A stretch of 64,000 bases of DNA from Edolisoma coerulescens. Taxonomy: Eukaryota; Chordata; Aves; Passeriformes; Campephagidae. The notes beneath the pieces were generated by a model, which had not been told where the DNA came from, did no database searches, and worked only from the letters and a program-made list of their open reading frames with translations. Made by a program: the position numbers and the translations under genes. Positions within the stretch are counted from its first letter, which is position 1; each line of letters opens with the position of its first letter. The stretch is taken from assembly GCA_013397115.1 (NCBI GenBank), contig VWZW01001240.1, positions 568,722 to 632,721 on the forward strand, in the 5' to 3' direction. Of this stretch, positions 11,431 through 21,805 are shown piece after piece.

Positions 11431-13149
11431 CAGCAAATATACCAAAATACATGGAAAATGTGTATTTTTTTTTTATTGCCCAGGCAACTGGGCAATTGTT
11501 TGACAACTTGTGAAGCAGCACTGAGGTCACACAGTCCTGTGGTCTGCAGATGGGCAGTGGCAAAGAGCAAGAGCATATTCAAACAGGTGCCTGTGGCCAC
11601 AGGAGAGTGAGGCAGGGAAAAGCCCAGCCCGTGGAGAGGCTGCTGGAGCCCACACAGGTTGTCTGTGCCCTGAGGAGCCGCCTGTGCTGCCCTGCAGGAT
11701 CCCAGCACAGAGCGGGGTCTCATCAGTGGGATCTGGGGTTCAGCTGGGGCTCATTGGCTTTGGTGCAGGCTGTGAGTGGACTGTCAGGGGGCCTTGGGAT
11801 TTTCCAGTTGCTTTTGTGGAGCTGGGAATCTACCACGGAGCCTCATTAATTGTGGATTAAGCAGCAGGTTACTTTTCCAGACCTTGGTGTTCATGGTTCT
11901 TTTGCCCCTTGTTTGGCTGACTCTGTGTGTGATAGATCTCTTAGAGAAAGGAGGATGTTGTGCCTGTCCAGCCAGGTTTTAATCCTCCCTGTTTGTGTGT
12001 ATGTGATATGCTCCTTTCTCTTTTGTTTGTTTGGTATTTTTTATTACTTTACTTAGTATTACTGAATTGATGTATTTATATAATTTTATAATCAGAAGTG
12101 TCTAGAGTACTGATTACTAGAAAACCACATGAGAAGATTGGGCTTTTGTACCGACACGCTAATGTAGCAAAAATAATCTTATTTAAACATCACTAACTCT
12201 AAAACACATTTAAATTGGGACCATTGAAATTCACCTCCTATTTGTGTCAAGGGCTCCAAAACATGTCTTTTCTAAAATACAAGAAGTAACATAAAAGCCT
12301 AAGGCTTCTAAAAAGTCGTCTCTTGAAAAATAATCTGGATTTCAGCTGGAGGTTGGTAGAGATGCAGTGAACCTTTTAGCAATGAGCTAAGCAACCCTGA
12401 AAATTAGGTTTATAGTACTTTTGTCAACAGATTTGTTAGAGAAGCTCAACTTCATTATCATGGCAACATTTTACAAATAAGTGGTGGAGCTGTACAGAGA
12501 AGCTGAGGTTGTGCATTCCCACAGATGAGCTGGAAGTGGCGGGTGAGCACCCAGGATGTGGAAACCTCTGCCCAGCATGAGAGGCTGTGGCTTGGGTAGC
12601 TCACAGCCCTCGGTGGGAATGGCAACCCTGGGACACAGAGGGGCCATGCTCAGCCTCCATCTGTGAGCAGCTGCTCTTCTGCTGCCCTGCTCTTCTTGAA
12701 CAGCAAAGGGGCAGAGAACAGGACACAGCCCTGCACTGTAGTGCTCGGGGGACATTTGATGAGATGCATTACAGTCTCCAGATCATTCTCACTTCTCTGT
12801 GCTATTACTTCTGTATTTGTGTCTAATACAGCAGCATCTGGCTGCTACTGTTGTCTGTCTTCCAAAGATCTCCAGTTCTGGACTAGCAATGCAGAAGGAG
12901 CTCCCAAGAGCCCACACCAACAATTTTTCCTGCAAGACTTCCTGTTCCCTCTCTAGTCTTTAAAACCCAGATGCTCTGGTGGAGTTCAGATGTCCCACAG
13001 AGGTCCAATCTAAAGAGCTGAAGTGACAGAGAATCTGTCTCATCCTCAGGTAAATTATCTTAATTGTTCTGCACCGAGAACAATTTTCTTTCTCTGTAGA
13101 AATGCTTTTAGTTTCCAGCCACTGGATCTCAAGATGCCTTCGCCTGCCA
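11431..13149. other. Unique non-coding sequence
   Basis: No gene or repeat family was recognised. A run of AT-rich sequence (12020-12130) divides two moderately GC-rich parts. The largest open frames (about 100 codons) have no recognisable product. Confidence 0.6.
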
Positions 13150-13400
13150 GATTAAAGAGCCTCTTCTTATTACTGCTCTGTGAAGGCATTTGCTGACCAC
13201 TCTCGAGTCACCTCTTAACCTTCCCAGGGACAGATTAAATGGATTGAATATCTGTAGTTCCCCACCCTAAGGAAGGTTTATCAGCCTCCCATCCTTCTAG
13301 CTTTTGCCTGCAGAAACCCCTCCAATTTGTTCTTGTCCTCTTTTCCAGCTGGATGCAGCAGGGGCTTGTGCAGTTTTTCCTATCTTCCACCACAGATAAA
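13150..13400 (-). mobile_element. Ancient CR1-type LINE fragment, antisense
   Basis: The plus strand here aligns by eye with the antisense of the C-terminal reverse-transcriptase and 3' region of old CR1 elements known from turtles, crocodilians and birds. Hallmarks are the CGAGTCACCTCTTAACCTTC stretch near 13204, a GATTAAATGGATTGA block near 13232, and CCCTCCAATTTGTTCTTGTC near 13318. Substitutions and indels are many, so it is far older than the other copies in the window. Both ends are indistinct and no frame survives. Confidence 0.65.
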
Positions 13401-13917
13401 GAGCTTCTGGCCATCCACTGAGCCTTGCTCTGGTCTGTGCATGCCAGGGATAAGCTTGTCCTCAGCTGCTGCTGTGTCCAGAGTGAAGCTGAGCCCTTAA
13501 TCCCTCTCTGATGTCCACAAGAAAAGGGGATGGGAAGCATGGTGAGGCCAGTCCTGAGCTGAGTGTAAGCCTGTCATGGCCACGGGGTTTTCCTGCCTCT
13601 AACTTGGCATCTGCCCTGGCTCTGCAAGAAGAAAAGAGAAGTCCTGAGACAGGCAGCTGTGCTGGGCTGGGGAGGAGGGACAGCAGAGCCAGGGAGCTTG
13701 GCTGTGCTTGGAGTCTGCTCACACAGAAGTTCACCAGCTCCAAGTCAGTGTAATTGCAGAGACAAAGTAGGAGCAGCCTGAAAATCACAGGGATGGCAAA
13801 ACATCCTGCCGAGGAGAAAGGGGCCTTTCCAAGGTCCTGATCCAGTGTCCGTGTGTGCTGTGCTGCCGTGAGGTGTGTGAGCACTCAGCCACTCCGCTGC
13901 CAGTTAAAAATGAGAAA

Positions 13918-14038
13918 TTTCAAGGGCTATTGAGCACTCTGTGAATTTTCACAGTGGCTCAGCGCAAAGTTATTTAGCACAGGTGTTTTGGTAATTGTGA
14001 TGCATTGGGAAAATTCACAGTGCTCAATGGCCCTCAAA
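13918..14038. repeat. Foldback element: 30-bp imperfect inverted repeat
   Basis: The left arm at 13918-13950 and the right arm at 14009-14038 are reverse complements over about 30 bp. Both contain the cores ATTGAGCACT and GTGAATTTTC. Differences are a 2-base CT bulge in the left arm and a few mismatches. The 58-nt interior (13951-14008) is unpaired. Pairing weakens beyond the arms. A single-stranded copy would form a roughly 120-nt hairpin. Candidates are a decayed palindromic DNA transposon or MITE, or an ancient palindromic conserved repeat of the Eulor kind. The loop is long for a microRNA precursor. Confidence 0.8.
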
Positions 14039-15560
14039 CTTCCACCTGCTTGGTGTGGTGGTTAAGTATTAGTGCAGTGGATTATAGGATAAAATATGCA
14101 GGGAATACTTGCTGGCTGTAGGACTTTTTCTGGTACTGGTTGTACTTACTCTACGATGAGTTTGTTTATCCAATGTGTATTAGAGGACAGAATGTTGGCT
14201 TCAGTGGCTCTAAAAGTTGAGTGTTTTACACCTGATGGATCTACATCCCCTCATAGGCCAGGTGAGAGCTCTGGGGAGAGGAAAGGGGTCTCTGGACCTC
14301 ATCCCTGACTGTGCTCAGCAGAACCTCTGGAGATCCATTCTGGGGCTGCATCACTTCTGAAAATGCCCAACCATGAGGCCTGGGAAAGGGGAGAGGGAAG
14401 AAGAGGGGCCTCTGCCCACACTTTTCTAAATGTGTGCAACAGCACAGGGGCTACAAGTCCTGGGTAAATTCTCTTTTAATTGTCTCTTTCCGGGTCACCT
14501 CTGTGCTAGGAGGGGCCCTTTGGGAAGGATGCTCTATCTGTCCTTTCATGCACAAATGAATTGATGAGGCATCTTTGCGAGGATGTGATATGGCCAAGTA
14601 CAAAGGATCAGAAGAAAACCTTAATTTTACTTCAGCTGTGTAAAAATCAGGCAAACACAAATGCTGAATTGATGACACAGGCCATTATTGCAAAGTAATT
14701 AAATACAGAAAATACTGTTTTCTGCTGTCTCCTAAGCTGACTTGTTGGACTGATCCTGCAAGCTTTGCTGGTTTTGCTGTGCCATGGATGGGCAGCTAAA
14801 GCAAAATGACCTGTGATAATGTGGGATGGTTGAGACTGTTGGCTGCTGCCATTTGCACTACAAACTGATTTTTCATTTTTTTAGTTTTTGAATGGATGTT
14901 AGCAGTTTGATTCCCCTCCTCCCCCCGCTCTACTCTCATATAAACACACAGAGCTGACTGGCGTTGCTCCTCCCAATCCTCTCCATATATTCACCCCAAG
15001 CCCAGTTATCATGGGAATGTGCCTGCATACAACCATTCAACTGAAGCTTTCAAAATCTTGCCACTTGCAAGCATTTCCAGGAGATGAAAAGCTGGTGTGC
15101 ACCTAGAGTCCAGACATGAAATGCAAGTAGGCTTAATGGATGGATTTTATTTTGAGCTTATTGAAATATTTCAAAATTCCTATTTCTGACAAGGTTTCAA
15201 ATGGAAGTTGCCTCCCCACTTTCTCCTCAGTCTCCTCTCTCCCTCTCACACCATGGTTTTTAGTGTTATTAGCATGTAAATTAAACTCATTTATATAAAG
15301 TAACATCTTGACAAGTTGACAAGTGTTGCACGTGGCACGGGTTTGGACTGAGAGGCATTTCTTTTGCCACAGTCGCTATTATTCCCTGGAATGGAAAATG
15401 TGCAGCAGTGGTTGGGATGCTTATGCTGCATTTTAGCCCCAGTTCCCTTGGCACTGTGCAGCTGGGGCACCGTGCTGGGTGCAGCCAGCAGTGTCTGTGC
15501 AGGGTCGCTCCAGGTCCTATAAAAGCCACCAGAGGATCTGCTCAGTTGCTGCTGCTGGAA
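14039..15560. other. Unique non-coding sequence
   Basis: Nothing recognisable as a gene or repeat was found. The sequence becomes more AT-rich to the right. Small open frames (70-80 codons) show no domain. Confidence 0.6.
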
Positions 15561-15578
15561 TCGTGTTTAGACTTGTGT

Positions 15579-15591
15579 GTTGCATAGCAAC
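15579..15591. promoter_or_regulatory. RFX-type X-box palindrome
   Basis: GTTGC-ATA-GCAAC is a perfect inverted repeat close to the X-box bound by RFX factors (GTTGCCATGGCAAC type). RFX proteins drive ciliary and neural genes in vertebrates. Function here is inference from the motif. Confidence 0.45.
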
Positions 15592-16234
15592 CCTAAATTA
15601 TTAGAAGAACCCACAAAAGGCTATTAATGCTACTTATGCATAAATACAGTTTGTCTTGCTCCCGTTTATGAATTGTTTTTATGCTGTTTCTCAGCCAAGT
15701 GAAGGCTTTCATCTTCCTGAACAATGAAACTCAGTCTGTTTCCAGAAGGCTGGTGGCTCTCGCTCAGTGGCACAGTGCCTGTACCTGGTCTTTCTAGGGC
15801 AAACTCCTTGGGTTTCGTTATAAGCAGGGCTTTAACTTGTTGCTTATTCCTCACTGCTGACCAGGCTTAGCTCCCACTTGTGAAATGGGTTTCCTGGGAA
15901 GCATTGGGAGAGGTTGTGTCTCAGGTGTGGGAGTTTCCTGCGTAGGTCCTCATTACCAGATAGAAAGCATTTACAGCTTGTCTGTCTTCACTTCTTCCAG
16001 GAAAAATCATCCCTGAAAGCAAGGGATGTGTTTTGCTTTTTTCTCCTACACTTTGAAAACTGTCAGTACTAATTTAATTAGTTGATGCATAATCACAGGT
16101 TATGATTTCCAAGTCTAATGTATTATAATGTTGTTTATACTGATTTGGTGATTAAAGGCGTTGTCAGAGACTTTGTTTCTTTTCAAAAAGAAAAGGTATT
16201 TATCAACCTTAAAAAAAAAAAGACAAAGGCTTTG

Positions 16235-16247
16235 TTGTTATGCAAAT
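16235..16247 (+). promoter_or_regulatory. SOX-OCT composite motif, plus strand
   Basis: TTGTTATGCAAAT joins a SOX core (TTGT) directly to a perfect POU octamer (ATGCAAAT) in the spacing and order of the SOX2-OCT4 composite element. The identical 13-mer recurs on the minus strand at 60704-60716. Occupancy is not shown by sequence. Confidence 0.45.
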
Positions 16248-16260
16248 GAGACATACCAGA

Positions 16261-18739
16261 TTAGGGAGGTTTATTTTACCTGAACAGGTATTTATGGTTA
16301 TTTTCAGTATTCTTGCTGTCATTTTTATTGTCTGCAGAGCCCTTGGCTTGCTCTGCAAGGCAAATTCTTGCCAGGCCCAGCTCTGTCATGCAGCCTGTGG
16401 CTCTGCCCAGCCTTGGCCCATGCTCATGTCCACCCACACCCTTTTCTGCTTTGCCTGGGAGCCCCATCCATCCCCAGGAGGGCTGTGCCTGCTGATGGGG
16501 TCTCACAGACCTTCTGCAGCATCACCCTGTTTTGCACAGGGCTGTTTCTCAGGGGTGCTCCCAGTGCACTGGTCCAGCTGTGGGTTCCCAGGACGGTCAG
16601 TGCAGGCGCAGGGGGACTGTAGGACACACCACCAGTGGGTCAGCCTGTGCTGATAAATCAGTGCTGGTAAATCAGTGTGTCCAGGGGCAAAAGGCCCAGT
16701 TTGGAAGCTGAGGGAGCCCTTGATGATGCAGGAAGTGTTGGTGGGTGTGACACTGCCTGGCAGAGAGGTGCTGTCATGCCTGAGCTGATGGGTCTTCCCC
16801 AGCTGCCCTTCTCAGGGATTATGGAGCCTCCACCAGGATTTTACCAAAGCCCACTGTATTTCTCCAATCTCCTAGCAAGAAGGAACATCTCCACTTTGCA
16901 TCACAGTTGGACTGAAGATCCAGCCAGGTGGAATGGGAGTAAGCGGCAAAGGGCAGGAGGCCTCTCTGCTCTGAGGAGGATACTGTGTAAACCCTCCTGC
17001 TTTGGGGGTGGTCTGTTTATTTTGCATATGGTGTCTTCCAAGAGATGTCCATGGCTGCAGGCTGTGTATCTGTTCCCTGAAAAAGCAAACTACCTTCCTG
17101 CTGAAGCCTTCACTGTCAGTTTTCTGCAGCTGGGTGAATGACCGTGTGTGTCTGTCATCAATTCCACAGTCTGTTATTTAAATTACAAAGCTCATTCTTT
17201 GCATCAGCATATGCACAGCAAGTTAGCAATCTATCCATAAAGTCCCAGCAGGCAATGATTGTCTCCTAAGGAAGGCAGAGGGAAAGGCAGCCCACTGGAT
17301 TGACAGAAATATCACTGAATTCAGATTTGCTCCTGGAACAATTTGGTTTTCTTTCGAAGAAAGTTGGCATTAACATGGTTGTGACTGAGCACAGGTGAGC
17401 ACAGTGTTGAAAATTAGGCTGCCAACACAATTACAATGTGGTGTAAAAAACCCCCAGTGTTATCAGCTTGTTTATGACTTCGGTAAAAACAAACCCCAGA
17501 CCTGAACAATTATGCTAATTCTGCTTTGATTTACAGCAGTGATAACCAGCAATGTGCTGCCAGAGCTGCTTGATGCGTGTGCCCAAGGAACCTGCATGGA
17601 TATCATGGGGCTTTCTGCAGTGTTTTTCCTTAATGGTTCATTAAGATTTGGGTTCTGGTTAGCCTAGCTCCCAGGCTGGGTATCTCCTCCAGCTGCGGGT
17701 AGTGTGAGCCCACTGACTCATCATTACTAGCAGGGGGAATGTGGGTGTGGAGAGCTGCACCCTATGAAATGGGGTATCCGTGATCCAGGTGACCTGGCAA
17801 AAAATTGTTATTTTCTTTAATTGCAAGCCATAGTATGGCTGTTCTCTCCTTAGCTTGGGCAGTGGCCAGGCAGGGAGGCAGAGGAGACTGTTTTAGCCCA
17901 TTTTGCCCCTGTGGTATGGTCTCTGCAGGACACTGCCAGCAGACAAGTTTAAGCTGTGCTGGCTCTTCCTCAAAGCCTCGAGCTGCTCTGAGACCAGTCC
18001 CCTGCCCCACCAATCCACCTGGGAGTGTGGTGGAGACACACTCCAGAGGTGCTGAGCCACCTGGATCTTAGAGCTTTCTGTGGATAAAAAGGCTCTTTTC
18101 ACAGCAATTGCTATTTACACTTTCAATTGTTAAAAAGGAGCTATAATTCAAAAGTAATGGAGCCCTCCCAGACCTTTTCTAGGTATCCTCCCAACAGAGA
18201 GTTTTGAGGCCTGGCTGATTAAGCTGTCAGGCACTGAGGGGTGTGTGTACATCTCTTTTATGTCTGTACACACGTGTGCTTGCATGGGCAGGGAGATGCC
18301 TGGAGGCCCTGAGCTCTCTCTGGGTGCTCCAGGGAAGGCAACCCAGGGCTCCTGCACAGACTGGGCTGGGGGTCCAGAAGTGTCACCTCCTCAGGGCACC
18401 CTGGCTAAAGCCCCCCATGCATTCTTGCCCAGTGCTGAATTTGCAGTGCTGCCCTAACCGCAGTTCATGGTCACTTGCCTGTGTGGGGTTCAGTTGTATT
18501 TGCTCTTGCTCAAATGAATCAGAGGAAGCAGCTCCTGCCCTGGAGATCCCCCAATGCCCCTGGATGAGGAGCATTGTCCCCTGGCCAGGCTGCTGCAGCA
18601 GAGCCCACTTGCCCACCTCCACACCCTGGGGAGTGCTGAGCACGTGGACAAACCCCCCCTTAATATGTTGTGAGTAATTTCAACCCTTGGAACAATTTCT
18701 GGATCCTAGTAATGGTCTGTCTCCTTGCAGCAAAACGAT
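16261..18739. other. Unique non-coding sequence
   Basis: No gene or repeat was recognised. A GC-richer stretch at about 16360-16620 yields overlapping frames on both strands (up to 154 codons at 16677-17141), none with a recognisable domain. A short imperfect duplication of GCTGATAAATCAGTG / GCTGGTAAATCAGTG lies at about 16649-16676. Another GC-rich stretch spans 18280-18660. Confidence 0.6.
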
Positions 18740-20160
18740 TTGGGAAAGGCTGCCCTTCACTCTCAAGCTTTCAAATGACCTTTTTTTTTCCTCTGACAGA
18801 AGGATAAAATCACGAGAATTAGTGTGATAGCTTTTGTTGTTTGGGGGTTTATGATGCAATATATATTGGCTGGTGTGAAAGTTCCTCTTGCTGGGTGTAG
18901 CCCCTGCGTGCTTTGCCAAGCAATCTCTGAGCCATAGCGTTACGATGGCACATCTTAATCTAATGAGTTTAAGCACAAACAGTTATTATTTCTAAAGAAA
19001 TACATGCTATTAAGTGCTATCAAGCTTCTACAGATATTATTATAACATTGGATGAAAAGCATTAGAAAAGGCTGAACTCTCACCTGCGAAGAGGCACATA
19101 ATGCAAATCAACAGAGCTGTGTTTCTTTACCACTTCATTGACTCACAAACATGCAGCTTGTAGGAGTCCTTCAGGATACCCCCGTGTTCACAACTCTGTT
19201 TTATTTCCAAACACCACTAAAGGAACAGTTTTTTCCCTCAAGGTAGTTGCATAACTTCCTTCTGTTTCACACTAAAAAAGCACCATGCACATCAATGGAC
19301 TGCAGAGCATGTTTAGGTATCTCTTACCCTTCGCTAATGATGTTCAGTAGATCAATCAGGGGGAGAGAGTAATTTATTTTTTTTCTTCCTTATAGAGGAT
19401 CTTAATCTTTCTCTGAGGGAAATGACCTTGACTTGATAATGCAGCTAAACTGGGAAAGCTGTTTTGCTATTCAAACTGAATTTAGACTAGCTAAATAAAT
19501 AACAGGCAAAAGAACAAATCTTTTCCCTTAAATAAATGTAAGATATTAAGACCTGGCTTTGCAATGATTATAGTCTAATACACAGCTTGTTGAGAGGCGG
19601 TATTTTGCCCGTGTCTCTAACCTTGAATTTTCCATTCATCTCTGTGGAAATGCTTGCTTTTTACTATACATTTTGTGCATACAAAGAACAATTTAAAACT
19701 TACATGGCATGGTCAATCAGAGATACCTAACTGGCTCTTTGGAAAACATGAATTGTGCTTTTTGGTTTTTTTTTGTTAATACAAACGCAAAACAAGTCAG
19801 TGGCACCACATTAATCATTCAAGCCAATTGGAAAGCCTCCAAGCACCATTTGAGTTAAAAAAAACCAAACCAACAACTAAACAAAAACCCCACACACTTT
19901 GATAAGAGCCAGCTGGGAATGAGATTCTTTTTTCTGTCTAAGTTTCAAAAAGAACAACAAAAAAACTATTTGAAGAATTGGCAAGCAAACAAATTGAACT
20001 ATCATGGCCGGTTGTAAGGGCCATGCTTTGGCTCTGGAGAAACAATTCATAAATATTCATTAGCCTGGGGAAACATGAAAAACAAGATTAGACTTGTTCG
20101 CGGGAGTTCATCTTTAGGGTCAATGCTAGGGTGAAAGAGACAAGACAGGCAAATTGCAGT
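18740..20160. promoter_or_regulatory. Long candidate conserved non-coding block
   Basis: Open frames are few and the sequence is AT-rich with dense factor-like words: a perfect octamer ATGCAAAT at 19101-19108, AATTCATAAATATTCATTAG near 20044 and repeated TAAT cores. Isolated CpGs (for example TTCGCGGG near 20098) persist in an otherwise CpG-poor setting, which can mark constraint. No gene or repeat was recognised, so it could also be ordinary unique DNA. Confidence 0.25.
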
Positions 20161-21634
20161 TTTATAATGTATTTCCCGGGACAGACAAGATCTGCAGTCT
20201 TCTCTGTTAAAAACAAAAGAAAAAAAAAGAGCCTCAAAAGACAGCAAAAAAGCCTTTTCATTTCCTTACACAGCAGAGATGCTGTCTCAGCTCAGGCACA
20301 CCCGGTGCGCTCCCGAAGTGCCATGGGACCGCGCTGGCTCTGGCTGTGTGTCCCCAGGGGCTCTGTGTGGCCTGTCCCCACATGCTGTCCTGTCCCCAAA
20401 GACTGTGGCACTGCTGCCATGCTGTGTTTGATACTTCTGAGGTTGCCTTATCCCATATTCATTGCTGGCATGTGGGATGTTCCCGGGGGTTAGTGCCTGT
20501 GGCGTGTTGTAGCTCTGTACAAAAATTGGGGTTTTACTGAAGGAAAATATCCCAAGGTTTTGAAGCTGGCAGGGTCGCTCCTGGAGTCCTTCCACACAAA
20601 GTCAGTGCACAGCAGAGAGCTAATAAGCTCAAAGGCAGATAGGACAGGAAGAGTCCACAACGCTTCCAGGAACCACCCCCAGCTTGCTGGGGGAATAGAA
20701 AGCTGTGACCTCTGGCAAGACAGCCAGGAGCATGAAGACAGCCATATGCCACCTATCCCAGCTAGAGGCTGAGATGAAGAGGGATGAGTCTCAGGGAAAT
20801 GCAGCCAGGTCCAGATGATAACCCAGTACTGTAGGACTTGGAGCCACTGCCTTCCTCTGCTTCCAGGGAAAAGGCTGTTCTTCTGTTTACTCCTGCATCC
20901 CTTGGTTGCTTGTTTAGAAGGTGACATTGGTATCCCCTGTTGCCAAATGTGTGTGTAATTCCTTAACAATTGCTCTCCACTGCTGGAATGGATGGCTGTG
21001 TGCTGCCATGAGACACACACAGGAATTAGCAGCAGCACTGTGGAATCTGAGAGTGAGCCCCTGTAATCATAGGAAACAAAAAATACAGCATGGCTAGAAC
21101 CGATGAAAAATCAGCCCCTCCACTTTTCTCTCCACTGCAGCACGCAAAGTTAATCTTGTTTTAATGCCTCTAAAGCGACTGGATAAGGGATTTTAGTGAC
21201 TGTATCCATCCTCAGTTCAGGACAGATACACCATTTGTGATTTCTACACTTAGAATCTTACAGTCATGCAATCACTGTATCAGGTTTGCGTGTCAAGGTT
21301 TTGGTAGCAGCGGGGCTACAAGGGTGGCTTCTGTGAGAAGCGGCCAGAAGCTTCCCCAATGTCGGTTAGACAGACCTGCTGCTGGCCAAGGCTGAGCCCA
21401 TCAGTGGTGGTGGATGGTGCAAGTGCCTCTGGGACAACAAGTTTAATAAGGGCAGACAAAACCAAACCCCTGCACAATTGCAGCTGGAGTGAGGAGTGAG
21501 TGTCTGTGAGAGAAACAGCTCTGCAGACAGCAAGGTCAGGGAAGAAGGAGGGGGAGGAGGTGCTTCAGGCACCAGAGCAGAGATTCCCCAACTCCAGATA
21601 TCCAGCCTAACCCCCACCCAGCACAACTTGAGGA
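20161..21634. other. Unique non-coding sequence
   Basis: No feature was recognised. A 182-codon open frame on the minus strand (20490-21038) has no recognisable domain, is overlapped by frames on both strands and is judged spurious. Confidence 0.6.
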
Positions 21635-21805
21635 AATTTCGTCTTATTGCTTTTTACTTGGGAGAAGATATGAACCCCTACCTGGTTACAACCTCCTTTT
21701 AGAGAGGGATAAAATCTCCCCTAAGCCTCTTCTTCTCCAGGCTAAAAACCCCAGTTCCCTCAGTTGCTCCTCATCAGACTTGTGCTCCAGACCCTTCACA
21801 TCTTA
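21635..21805 (-). mobile_element. CR1 LINE fragment, antisense
   Basis: The plus strand reads as the antisense of the CR1 reverse-transcriptase C-terminus. Diagnostic words are TTGGGAGAAGATATGAACCC, CTTCTTCTCCAGGCTAAA, CCCAGTTCCCTCAG and GCTCCTCATCAGACTTGTGC. Similarity fades on both sides, so it is a short internal fragment lacking the CR1 3' tail. It is less diverged than the fragment at 13150. Confidence 0.85.

Larger units (their letters stand above)
15561..16260. promoter_or_regulatory. Candidate conserved non-coding block
   Basis: The block contains an X-box-like palindrome (15579-15591), TTATGCATAAATAC near 15634, an AATTTAATTAGTTGATGCATAATC stretch near 16070 (described, not a single motif) and a SOX-OCT composite at 16235-16247. 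The motif density and AT-rich, stop-rich texture resemble vertebrate enhancers. A middle part (15700-16000) is plainer and may split it in two. Conservation is untested. Confidence 0.3.

Noticed and set aside
12455..12525. Sequence recalling the core of MIR-type SINEs
   Set aside because: Only short scattered word matches; not enough to assign a family.
13918..14038. Reading the foldback as a microRNA precursor
   Set aside because: The 58-nt loop is too long for a typical precursor and the arms do not show a clear mature-product layout; kept as a foldback element.
20490..21038. 182-codon minus-strand open frame
   Set aside because: No domain or conserved motif recognised, and overlapped by other frames.
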